Shown here: positions 41,668 to 50,598 of the stretch, piece after piece | Layout: each line of letters opens with the position of its first letter | How positions within the stretch are numbered: the first letter of the stretch is position 1 | Source of the DNA: Mobilicoccus sp032056465 | GTDB lineage: Bacteria; Actinomycetota; Actinomycetes; Actinomycetales; Dermatophilaceae | Direction: 5' to 3' (one strand) | Length of the DNA: 64,000 nt | Assembly (NCBI RefSeq): GCF_032056465.1 | Contig: NZ_DAMBCL010000003.1 | Made by a program: the position numbers and the translations under genes | Notes under the pieces: model-generated | What the model saw: the letters and a program-made list of their open reading frames with translations, nothing else | Databases searched by the model: none | Told to the model about the DNA's origin: nothing

Positions 41668-42756
41668 TCAGGCGAGGACGTCCACGCTGCCGCGATCCGC
41701 GATCCGGGTGGCGAGGTCGGAGAGGTGGGTCCGGGAGTCGCCCCACGTGCGCGTGATGTCGGCGAGGCGGGTGGCGAGATGTCCGACGGCGTACTCGGCC
41801 GTGACGCCGATGCCGCCGTGGAGCTGGATCGCCTCGCGCCCGATGTGCCGGGCGGCGCGGTCGACGACGACCCGGGTGCGCAGGACGGTGTCGACGTCCT
41901 CGGGCTCGTCGTCGGCCGTCATCGCCGCGTACAGCGCACTGCTGCGGGCGAGTTCGAGCTCGACGTACATGTCGGCGGCCCGCTGGGTGAGGGTCTGGAA
42001 GCGCGCGAGCGGCACCCCGAACTGCTCGCGGGTGTTGAGGTAGTCGCTCGTGAGGCGCAGCGCCTCGTCCATCGCGCCGACGGCCTCGTGGTACAGGAGG
42101 ACGGCACCGAGCGAGAGGGCCTCGCGCAGGACCCGGTCGGCCTGCGGGCCCTCGCCGAGACGTGTCGCCGGAGTGCCGTCGAGCACGACCTCCTCGGTGG
42201 CCACCTCGGGTCGCTCGACGAGGAACAGACCCGACCCGTCCGGGGTCGCCGCGCTGACGACGAGGTGCGTCGCCGCGGGGGCGTACCGGACCGGGGCCTT
42301 GGTGCCCGACAGCGTCCAGGAGTCGGGGCCTTCGGCGGCCGTGACGTCCGTCGGTGTCGGGCTCCACCGCCGCAGCGGCTCGTCGAGCGCCGGGAGCGGC
42401 AACGCGCTGCCCTCGGAGAGCGCACCGAGGATCTCGCGGCGGGTCTCGTCCGTGGCGAGACGGCCGACGATGGTGCCGGCGACGAGGGTCTCGGCGAGGG
42501 GCACCTGGAGACGGGCCCGGCCGAGTTCGGTCGCGACGACGGCGAGGTCGGTGATCCCGGCGCCCACGCCGCCGTCGTCCTCCGCCCACGCCAACGCGGG
42601 GACGCCGACCTCGACGAGAGCCTCCCAGAGGGTCGCGTCGTGCGGCGGGGGCGCGGCGGAACGGCCGTCCTCGGCCGCGGGGCTGCCGTGGCGACGCAGG
42701 ACGCCGCGCACGGCATCGCGCAGGGCCTTCTGCTCATCGGTCATCGTGAAGTCCAT
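41668..42756 (-). CDS. Acyl-CoA dehydrogenase, small subunit type
   Basis: 362 residues. The fold is kept (FTMTDEQKALRDAVRGVL, LELARSSALYAAM, RHIGREAIQLHGGIGVTAEY) but the central FAD segment TEPxxGS is missing; instead LPALDEPLRRW and WTLSGTKAPV appear. This degeneration is typical of one subunit in heteromeric actinobacterial acyl-CoA dehydrogenases such as FadE28/FadE29 of cholesterol side-chain breakdown. The start is 3 bp after the stop of the 391-residue partner, so the pair is made together. Substrate is likely a branched or sterol-like acyl-CoA (inference). Confidence 0.88.
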   Translation of the reverse strand: MDFTMTDEQKALRDAVRGVLRRHGSPAAEDGRSAAPPPHDATLWEALVEVGVPALAWAEDDGGVGAGITDLAVVATELGRARLQVPLAETLVAGTIVGRLATDETRREILGALSEGSALPLPALDEPLRRWSPTPTDVTAAEGPDSWTLSGTKAPVRYAPAATHLVVSAATPDGSGLFLVERPEVATEEVVLDGTPATRLGEGPQADRVLREALSLGAVLLYHEAVGAMDEALRLTSDYLNTREQFGVPLARFQTLTQRAADMYVELELARSSALYAAMTADDEPEDVDTVLRTRVVVDRAARHIGREAIQLHGGIGVTAEYAVGHLATRLADITRTWGDSRTHLSDLATRIADRGSVDVLA

Positions 42757-42759
42757 GGC

Positions 42760-43935
42760 TCAGCCCTTCAGCCCGAGGATCGTGGAGGCGACGATCATGC
42801 GCTGGACCTCGCTGGATCCGCCGTAGATCGTGGCCTTGCGGTAGTTGAGGTCGAGCGGCACGGTCACGGAGGCCCAGTCGGGCACGGAGTCGAGCTCGTC
42901 CCACACGAGCGACATGGGGCCGGCGATGTCGGCGGCGAACTCGAGCACCTCCTGTTGCAGCTCCGAGCCGACGAGCTTGAGGATCGAGGAGGCCGGGTCC
43001 GGGCGGCCGTCGTGGGAGGTCGCGCTCGTGCGTAGCGCGGTGAGCTCGAGGGCCATGAGCCGGGACTCGATCTCGGCGAAGCGGGCGGCGACGACGGGCT
43101 CCTCGAGCAGGGAGCCCTCGGGGGTGCGCACCTGCGCCGCATGGTCTTTGAGCCCCGTGAGCAGACGTTTGATCATGCCGTTGTTCGCGACGCCGACCCG
43201 CTCGTTGCCGAGGAGGAACTTGGCGTAGGTCCACCCGCGGTTCTCCTCACCGACGAGCTGATCGACCGGGACGCGGACGTTCTCGAAGAACACCTCGTTG
43301 ATCTCGACGCCCCCGTCGAGCATGCGGATCGGACGCACGGTGACGCCCTCGCTTCTCATGTCGATGAGGAGGAACGAGATGCCCTGCTGCTTCTTGGGCG
43401 CCGCGGGGTCGGTGCGGACGAGGGCGAAGATCCAGTCGGCGTGCTGGGCGAGGGTGGTCCACGTCTTCTGCCCGTTGACGACGTAGTGGTCCCCGTCGCG
43501 CACCGCGGTCGTCCGCAGGGCGGCGAGGTCGGAGCCCGCGCCCGGCTCGGAGAAGCCCTGACACCACCAGATCTCGGCCGTGAGCGTCTTGGGGAGGAAT
43601 CGTTCCTGCAGCTCCCGCGAGCCGAAGGCCTGGATGACCGGCCCGACCATCGCCACGTTGAACGGCAGGGGTGGCATGACGGCCGCCGCCTGCATCTCGG
43701 TGCTCCAGATGTGCCGTTGCAGCGGGGTCCAGTCCCGGCCACCCCACTCCACCGGCCAGGCGGGCGCGGCGTAGCCGGCCTCGGCGAGGGTGCGTTGGCT
43801 GCGGCGGATGTCGTCGGCCTCGAGCCGCCGCCCCGCCGCGACCTTCTCCCGCAGGTCGGCCGGGAACTCCTCGGTGAAGAAGTGACGCAGCGTCTGTTGC
43901 AGGGCCGAGTCGTCGGCCGAGAGGCGTCGTTGCAT
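42760..43935 (-). CDS. Acyl-CoA dehydrogenase, large subunit type
   Basis: 391 residues with the standard fold and FAD motifs WCQGFSEPGAGSDLA and VNGQKTWTT. The C-terminal motif reads IYGGSSEVQRMIV. The YEG[T/S] Glu used as base in medium-chain enzymes is Gly here, so the base is either elsewhere (as in FadE29-type subunits) or in the partner. It is the first gene of a two-gene unit with the 362-residue subunit. The ATG has TAGGTT 7 nt upstream and no Shine-Dalgarno, so it is probably leaderless. Confidence 0.93.
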   Translation of the reverse strand: MQRRLSADDSALQQTLRHFFTEEFPADLREKVAAGRRLEADDIRRSQRTLAEAGYAAPAWPVEWGGRDWTPLQRHIWSTEMQAAAVMPPLPFNVAMVGPVIQAFGSRELQERFLPKTLTAEIWWCQGFSEPGAGSDLAALRTTAVRDGDHYVVNGQKTWTTLAQHADWIFALVRTDPAAPKKQQGISFLLIDMRSEGVTVRPIRMLDGGVEINEVFFENVRVPVDQLVGEENRGWTYAKFLLGNERVGVANNGMIKRLLTGLKDHAAQVRTPEGSLLEEPVVAARFAEIESRLMALELTALRTSATSHDGRPDPASSILKLVGSELQQEVLEFAADIAGPMSLVWDELDSVPDWASVTVPLDLNYRKATIYGGSSEVQRMIVASTILGLKG

Positions 43936-43942
43936 GACCCCG

Positions 43943-43948
43943 AACCTA
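43943..43948 (-). promoter_or_regulatory. Leaderless -10 element of acyl-CoA dehydrogenase pair
   Basis: On the minus strand TAGGTT, 7 nt, then ATG. No Shine-Dalgarno sequence. Confidence 0.5.
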
Positions 43949-44117
43949 GAGGCCCAGCCCCGGGCCCTCCACGGCTTCCATGAGACCTGTTGACGATGGC
44001 GCCGGGTGGATCCACCTATACGACCTGGTCAGAGAAGGTTCGGAGACGCCTCGAGCGGCACGCAGGCACGCCTCCCACCCGCCGAAGCGAGCCGCACCTC
44101 TCCGCTGCGCACGATGA

Positions 44118-44152
44118 GCGGGCCGCCACCTCGCGTCGAGGTGACGGCCCGC
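44118..44152 (-). terminator. Terminator of the 2-oxoacid dehydrogenase operon
   Basis: Two stacked perfect 7-bp stems (44118-44124 with 44146-44152, and 44127-44133 with 44137-44143) separated by a 2x2 internal mismatch, 3-nt loop, 18 bp beyond the E2 stop codon. Confidence 0.75.
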
Positions 44153-44170
44153 CCTCCTCGGCCCCCGGGC

Positions 44171-46078
44171 TCAGCCCCAGACGAGACCCTTGGCGGGGTC
44201 GTGAAGGATCGCGGCGATGTCGGCGAGGAATCTGCTGCCGAGGTCGCCGTCGATGAGGCGGTGGTCGAAGCTCAGCCCGAGCTGGGTGACCCAGCGGGGC
44301 TCGATGCGCTCGTCCGCGCCCTCGCCCACGACCCACGGCTGACGACGGACCGCCCCGAACACGAAGATCGCCGACTCCCCCGGGTTGATGATCGGGGTGC
44401 CGGTGTCGACGCCGAAGACGCCGACGTTCGTGATCGTGATCGTGCCGCCGGACATGTCCGCAGGCTGCGTGCGGCCCGCACGCGCGGTGTCGACGAGCCC
44501 GCCCATCGCCTCGGCGAGCTCGCGCATCGTCATCGCGTCGGCGTCCTTGATGTTCGGGACGATGAGACCCCGCGGTGTCGCTGCGGCGATACCGAGGTTG
44601 ACGTAGTTCTTCTGCACGATGACGGGGCCGCCGGTCTCGGCGTCGTTCTCCACCCACTGGGCGTTGACACCCGGGTTGCGCTTGCACGCGAGGAGCAGCG
44701 CCTTGGCGACGACGAGCAGCGGCGTGACCTTGACGTCGCGGAACTCCCGGTCGGCCTTGAGCCGCTCGACGAGGTCCATCGTCGCGGTGACGTCGACGGT
44801 GACGAACTCCGTGACGTGCGGGGCGGTGAACTTGCTCGCGCTCATCGCCTGCGCGGTCACCTTGCGGACGCCCTTGACCGGGGTTCTGCTCTCGCGCTCG
44901 CCACTGCGGGCCGGGCTCGCCGCCGCGGTCGCCTGGACACCCGATGCGCCCGAGACACCGCCCGAGGGCGCCTGGCCCTGCCCGTCACCGCCCGCGAGGA
45001 ACGCTTCGACGTCGGCGCGGGTGATGATGCCGCCCGCTCCCGATCCGGGCACGTCGGCGAGGTCGACGCCGTTGTCCTTGGCGAACTTGCGCACCGGGGG
45101 TTTGGCGAGAGGACGGCCCTCGCGCATGGGCACGCCGCCCGGCGACGAGGTCGGCGCGGGCGAGGAGGCGGAGGGCGGCGTCGAGGCCCTCCTCTCCGAG
45201 GGCGTCCTCGGGGCCGCTCCTGCGGGCTGGGCGCCCCCGGCCTCGGCCGCGGTCGGCGCACCACGCCGACGGCGCCGCGTCGTCGAGCCCGCGATCTCCC
45301 CGTAGCCGACGAGGTTGGGTTCGCGCTTCTCGGCCTCGGCGGACCCCGCGTCGCCCTGGCCGGGCCCACCGGAGCCCGAGTCGGCCGGGCCGTCGACGGC
45401 GATCGTGATGATGGGCTTGCCGACCTCGACCTCGGTGCCCTCGGCCTCGAGGATGTCGACGACCGTACCCGCCCACGGGATCGGCAGCTCGACGAGGGAC
45501 TTGCTCGTCTCCACCTCGACGACGATCTGGTTGACCTCGACCACGTCGCCGGGCGCCACCCGCCACGACACGATCTCGGCCTCGGTCAGGCCCTCGCCGG
45601 GATCCTGGAGGACGAACGTCTTGACCGTGCCGCCACCGGCGGAGCCGCGGGCGGCCGAACCCGCACCCGGCCTCGTGTCCGGCGCGGTGTCATCGACATT
45701 CGTCGCGGCGGAGCGCCCTGAGGCGCCCGGGGAGGCGGTGCCTCCCCACCCGCCGCCGGCATCCTCCGGCGGAGGCGCGTCGGCCTCGGCGGTGGCCGCG
45801 GGGGCGGGGGAACCGCCCGCGCCCTCGTCGCCCGCCCCGGCGACCTCGATGCGGATGATCGGCGCGCCGACCTCGACCTCGGTCCCCTCCTCGACGAGAA
45901 GCTCGGTGACGGTGCCGTCCCACGGGATCGGCAGCTCGACGAGGGACTTGCTCGTCTCCACCTCGACGACGATCTGGTTGACCGTCACCGTGTCGCCGGG
46001 CGCGACCCGCCACGACACGATCTCGGCCTCGGTCAGTCCCTCACCCGGGTCGGGGAGGTTGAACGTCTTGATACCCAT
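44171..46078 (-). CDS. 2-Oxoacid dehydrogenase E2 (dihydrolipoamide acyltransferase), two lipoyl domains
   Basis: 635 residues. Two lipoyl domains carry the lipoylated lysine in ETSKSLVELP (K44 and K193), joined by Ala/Pro/Gly linkers. A peripheral subunit-binding domain follows (AKPPVRKFAKDNGVDLADV...SGAGGIITRADV), then the acyltransferase core ending with FDHRLIDGD, the catalytic His/Asp. It transfers branched-chain acyl groups from E1 to CoA. Neighbouring E1alpha/E1beta genes favour branched-chain 2-oxoacid dehydrogenase. The E3 gene is not in the window. AGGAG lies 8 nt before the ATG at 46078. The lipoyl domains share a perfect 65-bp DNA repeat. Confidence 0.95.
   Translation of the reverse strand: MGIKTFNLPDPGEGLTEAEIVSWRVAPGDTVTVNQIVVEVETSKSLVELPIPWDGTVTELLVEEGTEVEVGAPIIRIEVAGAGDEGAGGSPAPAATAEADAPPPEDAGGGWGGTASPGASGRSAATNVDDTAPDTRPGAGSAARGSAGGGTVKTFVLQDPGEGLTEAEIVSWRVAPGDVVEVNQIVVEVETSKSLVELPIPWAGTVVDILEAEGTEVEVGKPIITIAVDGPADSGSGGPGQGDAGSAEAEKREPNLVGYGEIAGSTTRRRRRGAPTAAEAGGAQPAGAAPRTPSERRASTPPSASSPAPTSSPGGVPMREGRPLAKPPVRKFAKDNGVDLADVPGSGAGGIITRADVEAFLAGGDGQGQAPSGGVSGASGVQATAAASPARSGERESRTPVKGVRKVTAQAMSASKFTAPHVTEFVTVDVTATMDLVERLKADREFRDVKVTPLLVVAKALLLACKRNPGVNAQWVENDAETGGPVIVQKNYVNLGIAAATPRGLIVPNIKDADAMTMRELAEAMGGLVDTARAGRTQPADMSGGTITITNVGVFGVDTGTPIINPGESAIFVFGAVRRQPWVVGEGADERIEPRWVTQLGLSFDHRLIDGDLGSRFLADIAAILHDPAKGLVWG
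45472..45983. repeat. Perfect 65-bp direct repeat in the two lipoyl domains
   Basis: 45472-45536 and 45919-45983 are identical over 65 bp and 447 bp apart (149 codons, in frame). Flanking parts of the domains differ at synonymous and other sites. Confidence 0.9.
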
Positions 46079-46100
46079 GTCACCCACTCCTGTCCGGGAC

Positions 46101-47084
46101 TCAGTACGCGAGCGCGCGGTCGACGCCGTCGAGCACGCGGTCGAGGTCGGGCAGATGGAGGTGTTCGAGCTTGCTCGGCGGGTAGGGGATGTCGAACCCG
46201 GTGACCCGCTGCACGGGCGCCTCGAGGTGGTAGAAGCAGCGTTGCTGCACCTGCGCGGCGATCTCGGCGCCGAGGCCGAGGAACCTGCTCGCCTCGTGCG
46301 CGACGACGAGGCGACCCGTCTTCTCCACCGAGGACGTGATGGCCCCGATGTCGAGCGGGTTGAGCCCGCGCAGCTCGACGACCTCGATCGAGGTGCCCTC
46401 GGTCTCCGCCGCGGCGGCGGCCTGGAGTGCGGTCTTCATCGTCGGGCCCCACGCGACGAGCGTGACGTCGGTGCCCTGCCTGGCGACGACCGCCTCCTCC
46501 ATCGAGCGCGGTGCGGAGGGCGCGTCGAGGTCGACCTCCATCTTCTCGTGGTAGCGGCGCTTGGGCTCGAAGAACATCACCGGGTCGTCGGAGGAGACGG
46601 CCTCCTGGATCATCCAGTAGGCGTCCTCGGCGTTGCTGCACGTGACGACCCGCAGGCCGGCGCTGTGGAGGAAGTAGGACTCGTTCGACTCGCTGTGGTG
46701 CTCGACCGCGCCGATGCCGCCGCCGTAGGGCACGCGGATGACGATCGGCAGCCGCACCCGCCCGTGCGAACGCGCGGGCATCTTGGCGATCTGGCTCGTG
46801 ATGTGGTCGAACGCCGGGTAGATGAACCCGTCGAACTGGATCTCGACGACGGGCCGGTAGCCGCGCAGGGCGAGACCGACGGCCGTGCCCGCGATGCCGG
46901 ACTCCGCGAGCGGGGTGTCGATGACGCGGTCCTCGCCGAAGTCCTTCTGCAGGCCCTCGGTGATCCGGAAGACGCCACCGAGCTTGCCGACGTCCTCGCC
47001 CATGACGAGGACCTTGGGGTCCTTCTCCATCGCGCGGCGCAGGCCCGTGTTGATGCCCTTGCCCAGGGTGAGCTTGGTGCCCAT
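46101..47084 (-). CDS. 2-Oxoacid dehydrogenase E1 beta subunit
   Basis: 327 residues. Transketolase-like beta subunit: MGEDVGKLGGVFRITEGL, DTPLAESGIAGTAVGLAL, EIQFDGFIYPAFDHI, VRVPYGGGIGAVEHHSES and the C-terminal GFDIPYPPSKLE. With E1 alpha it forms the TPP-dependent decarboxylase of the branched-chain 2-oxoacid complex. The ATG at 47084 overlaps the E1 alpha stop (TGATG) and has AGGAGG 4 nt upstream. The E2 gene starts 22 bp after its stop. Confidence 0.96.
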   Translation of the reverse strand: MGTKLTLGKGINTGLRRAMEKDPKVLVMGEDVGKLGGVFRITEGLQKDFGEDRVIDTPLAESGIAGTAVGLALRGYRPVVEIQFDGFIYPAFDHITSQIAKMPARSHGRVRLPIVIRVPYGGGIGAVEHHSESNESYFLHSAGLRVVTCSNAEDAYWMIQEAVSSDDPVMFFEPKRRYHEKMEVDLDAPSAPRSMEEAVVARQGTDVTLVAWGPTMKTALQAAAAAETEGTSIEVVELRGLNPLDIGAITSSVEKTGRLVVAHEASRFLGLGAEIAAQVQQRCFYHLEAPVQRVTGFDIPYPPSKLEHLHLPDLDRVLDGVDRALAY

Positions 47085-48286
47085 CACGCCTCCTGCGTCT
47101 CGAAGCCGGCCTGGTACTCCTCGAACTCCGCACGCTGCTCGGCGAGGGGTGCGTGGGGGTCGACGTAGGTGTGCTCCCAGAGCATCGAGCTCGGCGGGTC
47201 GGGCATCTGCTGCACGCCGGCCCGGATCCTCGCCGCCAACGCGTCGGCCTCGCGGTCGACCTCCTCGAAGAACGCCTCCTCGGTCTCGTGCAGCGAGAGG
47301 AGGAACTTCTTGAGCCGGGTGAGCGGGTCACGCTCGCGCCACAGCTCGACCTCGGCGGAGTCGCGGTACTTCGTGGGGTCGTCCGAGGTGGTGTGCGCGC
47401 CCATGCGGTAGGTGTAGGCCTCGATGAGGAACGGGCCCTGGCCGCTGCGGGCGTGCTCGAGAGCGTGCTGGGAGACGGCGTAGCAGGCGAGGACGTCGTT
47501 GCCGTCGACCCGCACGCCCGGGAACCCGAAGCCGCTCGCGCGTTCGTAGAGGGGGTTGCGCGTCTGCCGCACGTTGGGCTCGGAGATCGCCCACTGGTTG
47601 TTCTGGCAGTAGAAGACGACCGGCGCCTGGTTGACCGCGGCGAACACGAACGACTCCATGATGTCGCCCTGTGCCGTGGCCCCGTCGCCGAAGAACGTGA
47701 CGACCGCGGTGTCGCGCTCGGGGTCGCCCGTGCCGTAGTCGCCGTCGCGCTGCACGCCCATCGCGTACCCGACCGCGTGGAGGGCGTTGTTGCCGATGAC
47801 GATCGTGTAGAGGTGGAACTTCTTCTCCTCCGGGTCCCACGCCCCGTGGGTGCACCCGCGGTACATCCCCATGATCGCGAGGGGATCGACGTCCTTGCAC
47901 CACGCGACGCCGTGCTCGCGGTAGGCGGGGAACGCGTGGTCCTGCGGCTTCATCGCCCGGCCGATGCCGATCTGGGCGGCCTCCTGACCCAGGAGCCCCG
48001 GCCACAGACCGAGCTCGCCCTGCCGCTGCAGCGCCGTGCCCTCGAGGTCGAGGCGGCGGATGAGCGCCATGTCGCGGTACAACGCCCGGCCGTCCTCCTC
48101 GGTGAGGGCGTCGACGTACTCGTCGTAGGGCAGGTTGACCTCGTTGCGGATCCGGTTGCCGTCCTTGTCGATGAACCGGACCGCGACCGGGCCGCCGTCG
48201 TAGTAGGGAGACCCGACGGTGGTCTCGTGGTGCTTGACGCCTTCGCCGTCGAAGTCGAAGGCCCTCGCAAGTCCGTTGTCGCTCAT
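47084..48286 (-). CDS. 2-Oxoacid dehydrogenase E1 alpha subunit
   Basis: 400 residues. TPP-binding motif GDGATAQGDIMES...NN is intact (FFGDGA, QNNQW), with YREHG and the phosphorylation-loop region YRMGAHTTSDDPTKYR typical of branched-chain or pyruvate E1 alpha. The HHETTVGSPYYDGG N-terminal extension is seen in actinobacterial branched-chain forms. AAGGAG lies 5 nt before the ATG. It is the first gene of the E1alpha-E1beta-E2 operon. Substrate (branched-chain rather than pyruvate) is inferred from the arrangement and E1 alpha features. Confidence 0.95.
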   Translation of the reverse strand: MSDNGLARAFDFDGEGVKHHETTVGSPYYDGGPVAVRFIDKDGNRIRNEVNLPYDEYVDALTEEDGRALYRDMALIRRLDLEGTALQRQGELGLWPGLLGQEAAQIGIGRAMKPQDHAFPAYREHGVAWCKDVDPLAIMGMYRGCTHGAWDPEEKKFHLYTIVIGNNALHAVGYAMGVQRDGDYGTGDPERDTAVVTFFGDGATAQGDIMESFVFAAVNQAPVVFYCQNNQWAISEPNVRQTRNPLYERASGFGFPGVRVDGNDVLACYAVSQHALEHARSGQGPFLIEAYTYRMGAHTTSDDPTKYRDSAEVELWRERDPLTRLKKFLLSLHETEEAFFEEVDREADALAARIRAGVQQMPDPPSSMLWEHTYVDPHAPLAEQRAEFEEYQAGFETQEA

Positions 48287-48576
48287 ACGCACTCCTTCGT
48301 GGAGAGTGGGACGGATCCGGCCCGGGCGGCGGGGGTGGGGCCGCCCGGCGCACCCGGGGCCGTCCAGGCACGTGTCCGAACGACGGTAACGCACATCACC
48401 TCCAGCAGGGATGCGGTCGGCACGACTGCTCAGCGCCGGCGCGCTCGAACCGGAGGGGGGCGTCCAGACCGGAGTCCATACCGCTCGGTCCGAGCGCTCC
48501 CCTCCGGTCCGAGGTGGGGTGGGCGGGGGTGCGGGGGCGGGGTGTAGCCGGCGGCACACCGGTCGATAGGAGGGGC

Positions 48577-49095
48577 GTGTCCGCTGACGTCACCCCCGCC
48601 GCGCGGCGAGTCCTCACGATCCTCGCCCTGGTCGTGACGACCCTGCTCGCCCTCACCCTGTGGTGGCTGGCCGTGCGGGAGCTCGTCACCATCGCGGGCC
48701 TGCCGCCGGGGACGACGCGGACGGTGGGAACGGTGATCTCGTGCGCCGACGCACCGATCGGCCCCGGATGCACGGTGCGCTACTCCCTTGATGGCGGCGT
48801 CCCGACGACCCGCCCGATCGATCTACCCGGGCTCGTCGGGGTCGTCGAGGGCGACGTCGTCCCCCTCGTCGTCGACACCGAGGGCATGGTGCGCCTCGGC
48901 GGGTGGCGCCCCTGGGCGGACGCGGTCGTCCTCGCCGCACTCGCCGTCGCGACGAGCCTGAATGCGACGCGGTGGCTGCGCACCGTCCTCGCGGACTCCG
49001 ACCGTCGGGCCCTGGTCCACGGCGTCGACCTCACACTCGTCCCCGACGTGCGCGCCCGTCGCCGCGCCGACCGCGATCTGCGCGACGCGGTCTGA
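48577..49095 (+). CDS. Small membrane protein of unknown function
   Basis: 172 residues from a GTG with AGGAGGGG upstream. Two membrane helices (VLTILALVVTTLLALTLWWL at about 9-30 and AVVLAALAVATSL at about 113-128) enclose an external segment of about 80 residues with two Cys (SCADAPIGPGCTVRY), possibly a disulfide. The layout resembles DUF3592-like proteins, but I cannot assign a family. It diverges from the E1 alpha gene and converges with the aminotransferase gene. Confidence 0.75.
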   Translation: MSADVTPAARRVLTILALVVTTLLALTLWWLAVRELVTIAGLPPGTTRTVGTVISCADAPIGPGCTVRYSLDGGVPTTRPIDLPGLVGVVEGDVVPLVVDTEGMVRLGGWRPWADAVVLAALAVATSLNATRWLRTVLADSDRRALVHGVDLTLVPDVRARRRADRDLRDAV

Positions 49096-49129
49096 CGCGC
49101 GAGCGCGGTCCACCCTCGTCCGGCGCCGG

Positions 49130-50263
49130 TCAGGACATCCGGTCGCGGAACTCGCGGGCGACCTCGAGGAGGCGGTCGGTGGCCTCCGGGGCCTCGACGG
49201 ACACGCGGACGCCCTCACCGGGGAACGGACGCACCGAGAGCCCCCGGGCGTCGGCGGCCTCGGCGAAGGCCTGGGTGTGTCCGGCGAGCGGCAGCCACAC
49301 GAAGTTCGCCTGGGTGTCGGGCACGTCGTACCCGAGGTCCCGCAGCCCCGCGAGCAGGCGGCCGCGTTCCTCGACGAGGTCGGCGACCCGCTCGAGCAGG
49401 GCGTCCTTGACCGACAGGGACGCGAGCGCGGCCTGGGCGGCGAGCTCGGTGACGGCGAAGGGGATGACGCAGCTGCGCAGTGAGGCGGCGAGCTGCGAGC
49501 GGGCGACGGCGTACCCCACGCGCAGCCCCGCGAGACCGTAGGCCTTGCTGAACGTGCGGAGCAGCACGACGTTGGGGTGGGAGCGGTAGACCTCGAGGCC
49601 CTCCGCGGCCTCGGGATCGCGGACGAACTCCACGTAGGCCTCGTCGAGGACGACGAGCACGTCGGCGGGCACCTGAGCGAGGAACTCCTCGAGCTCGGCC
49701 GCCGCGACGACCGGCCCCGTCGGGTTGTTGGGGCTGCACACGATGACGAGGCGGGTGTCGCGGGTGATGGCCCCCGCCATCGCGGCGAGGTCGTGCCGGC
49801 CCTCGGCCGTGACGGGGACCTGCACCGAACGGGCCCCGGAGAGCGCGACCATGATCGGGTAGGCCTCGAAGCTGCGCCAGGCGTAGACGACCTCGTCATC
49901 GGCCTCGCAGGCCGCCCCGACGATCGCCGAGAGCACGCCGGAACTTCCGGTGCCGGTGACGATCTCCTCGGGGGTGACGCCGAGGTCGGCGGCGACGGCC
50001 TCACGCAGCGCGGTGGCGCCCATGTCGGGGTAGCGGTTCATCTGCGCGGCGGAGGCGGCGACCGCCTCGAGCACCCCGGGCAACGGGGGGTAGGGGTTCT
50101 CGTTGCTGCTCATCTTGTACGAGACGACGTCGGGCACGACGGTCGGCGGCCTGCCCGGCTTGTACACCGGCACCCCCTGCAGTGCGTCCCGGAGGCGGAC
50201 GACCGCCTCGGCGCCCTGGACGTCGAACGCCTCGCGCTCCGTGACGCCGTGGCTGTCGGTCAT
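49130..50263 (-). CDS. Histidinol-phosphate / aromatic aminotransferase
   Basis: 377 residues, class I/II PLP aminotransferase of the HisC family. Visible motifs: MSSNENPYPPLP, NRYPDMGATALREAVA, VTGTGSSGVLSA, CSPNNPTGPVV, the PLP lysine in TFSKAYGLAGLRVGYA and the Arg in GLSVRPF. The S-F-E-A-Y-P-I stretch and stand-alone location match actinobacterial aromatic aminotransferase (Pat) as well as HisC2, so phenylalanine/tyrosine synthesis is as likely as histidine synthesis. AGGAG lies 5 nt before the ATG. Confidence 0.9.
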   Translation of the reverse strand: MTDSHGVTEREAFDVQGAEAVVRLRDALQGVPVYKPGRPPTVVPDVVSYKMSSNENPYPPLPGVLEAVAASAAQMNRYPDMGATALREAVAADLGVTPEEIVTGTGSSGVLSAIVGAACEADDEVVYAWRSFEAYPIMVALSGARSVQVPVTAEGRHDLAAMAGAITRDTRLVIVCSPNNPTGPVVAAAELEEFLAQVPADVLVVLDEAYVEFVRDPEAAEGLEVYRSHPNVVLLRTFSKAYGLAGLRVGYAVARSQLAASLRSCVIPFAVTELAAQAALASLSVKDALLERVADLVEERGRLLAGLRDLGYDVPDTQANFVWLPLAGHTQAFAEAADARGLSVRPFPGEGVRVSVEAPEATDRLLEVAREFRDRMS

Positions 50264-50598
50264 GCTCGCTCCTGTCGTTCCGGGGAGGCGCGGGGTGAAC
50301 GCATCCGGCCTGTCCGGGCGCGTCCGCGCAGGGGTCCGGCGAACCGCCGTCGGCCTCCCGCGCCGTCGTCACCACACGATGGCACGGCGCGCCGCGTGGT
50401 GGGAACCAACCCGGCAGACCGGCCACCACTCGCGCGTCGTCCCGGGTCGCACGACGGGGCGGGGCCACAGGGACCCACCGGCGCGGCGGGCGCACCTCTC
50501 GCGGCCCGGCCCGCGTCGACGGTGGTCCTCGTTGGACTCCCGAGGTGCCCGGGGCCCACGAGCACCGCGAGGCACCGGGTGCGTGACACCCGCCCGCG
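50264..50598. other. Intergenic region
   Basis: No gene seen. A 6-bp hairpin (50576-50581 with 50587-50592, 5-nt loop) just past the CPBP gene stop may be a weak terminator. Several GC-rich imperfect palindromes are present. Confidence 0.45.

Noticed and set aside
50264..50598. Small plus-strand frames in the gap before the aminotransferase gene
   Set aside because: Arg/Gly/Pro-rich, no start signal, typical of random high-GC open frames.
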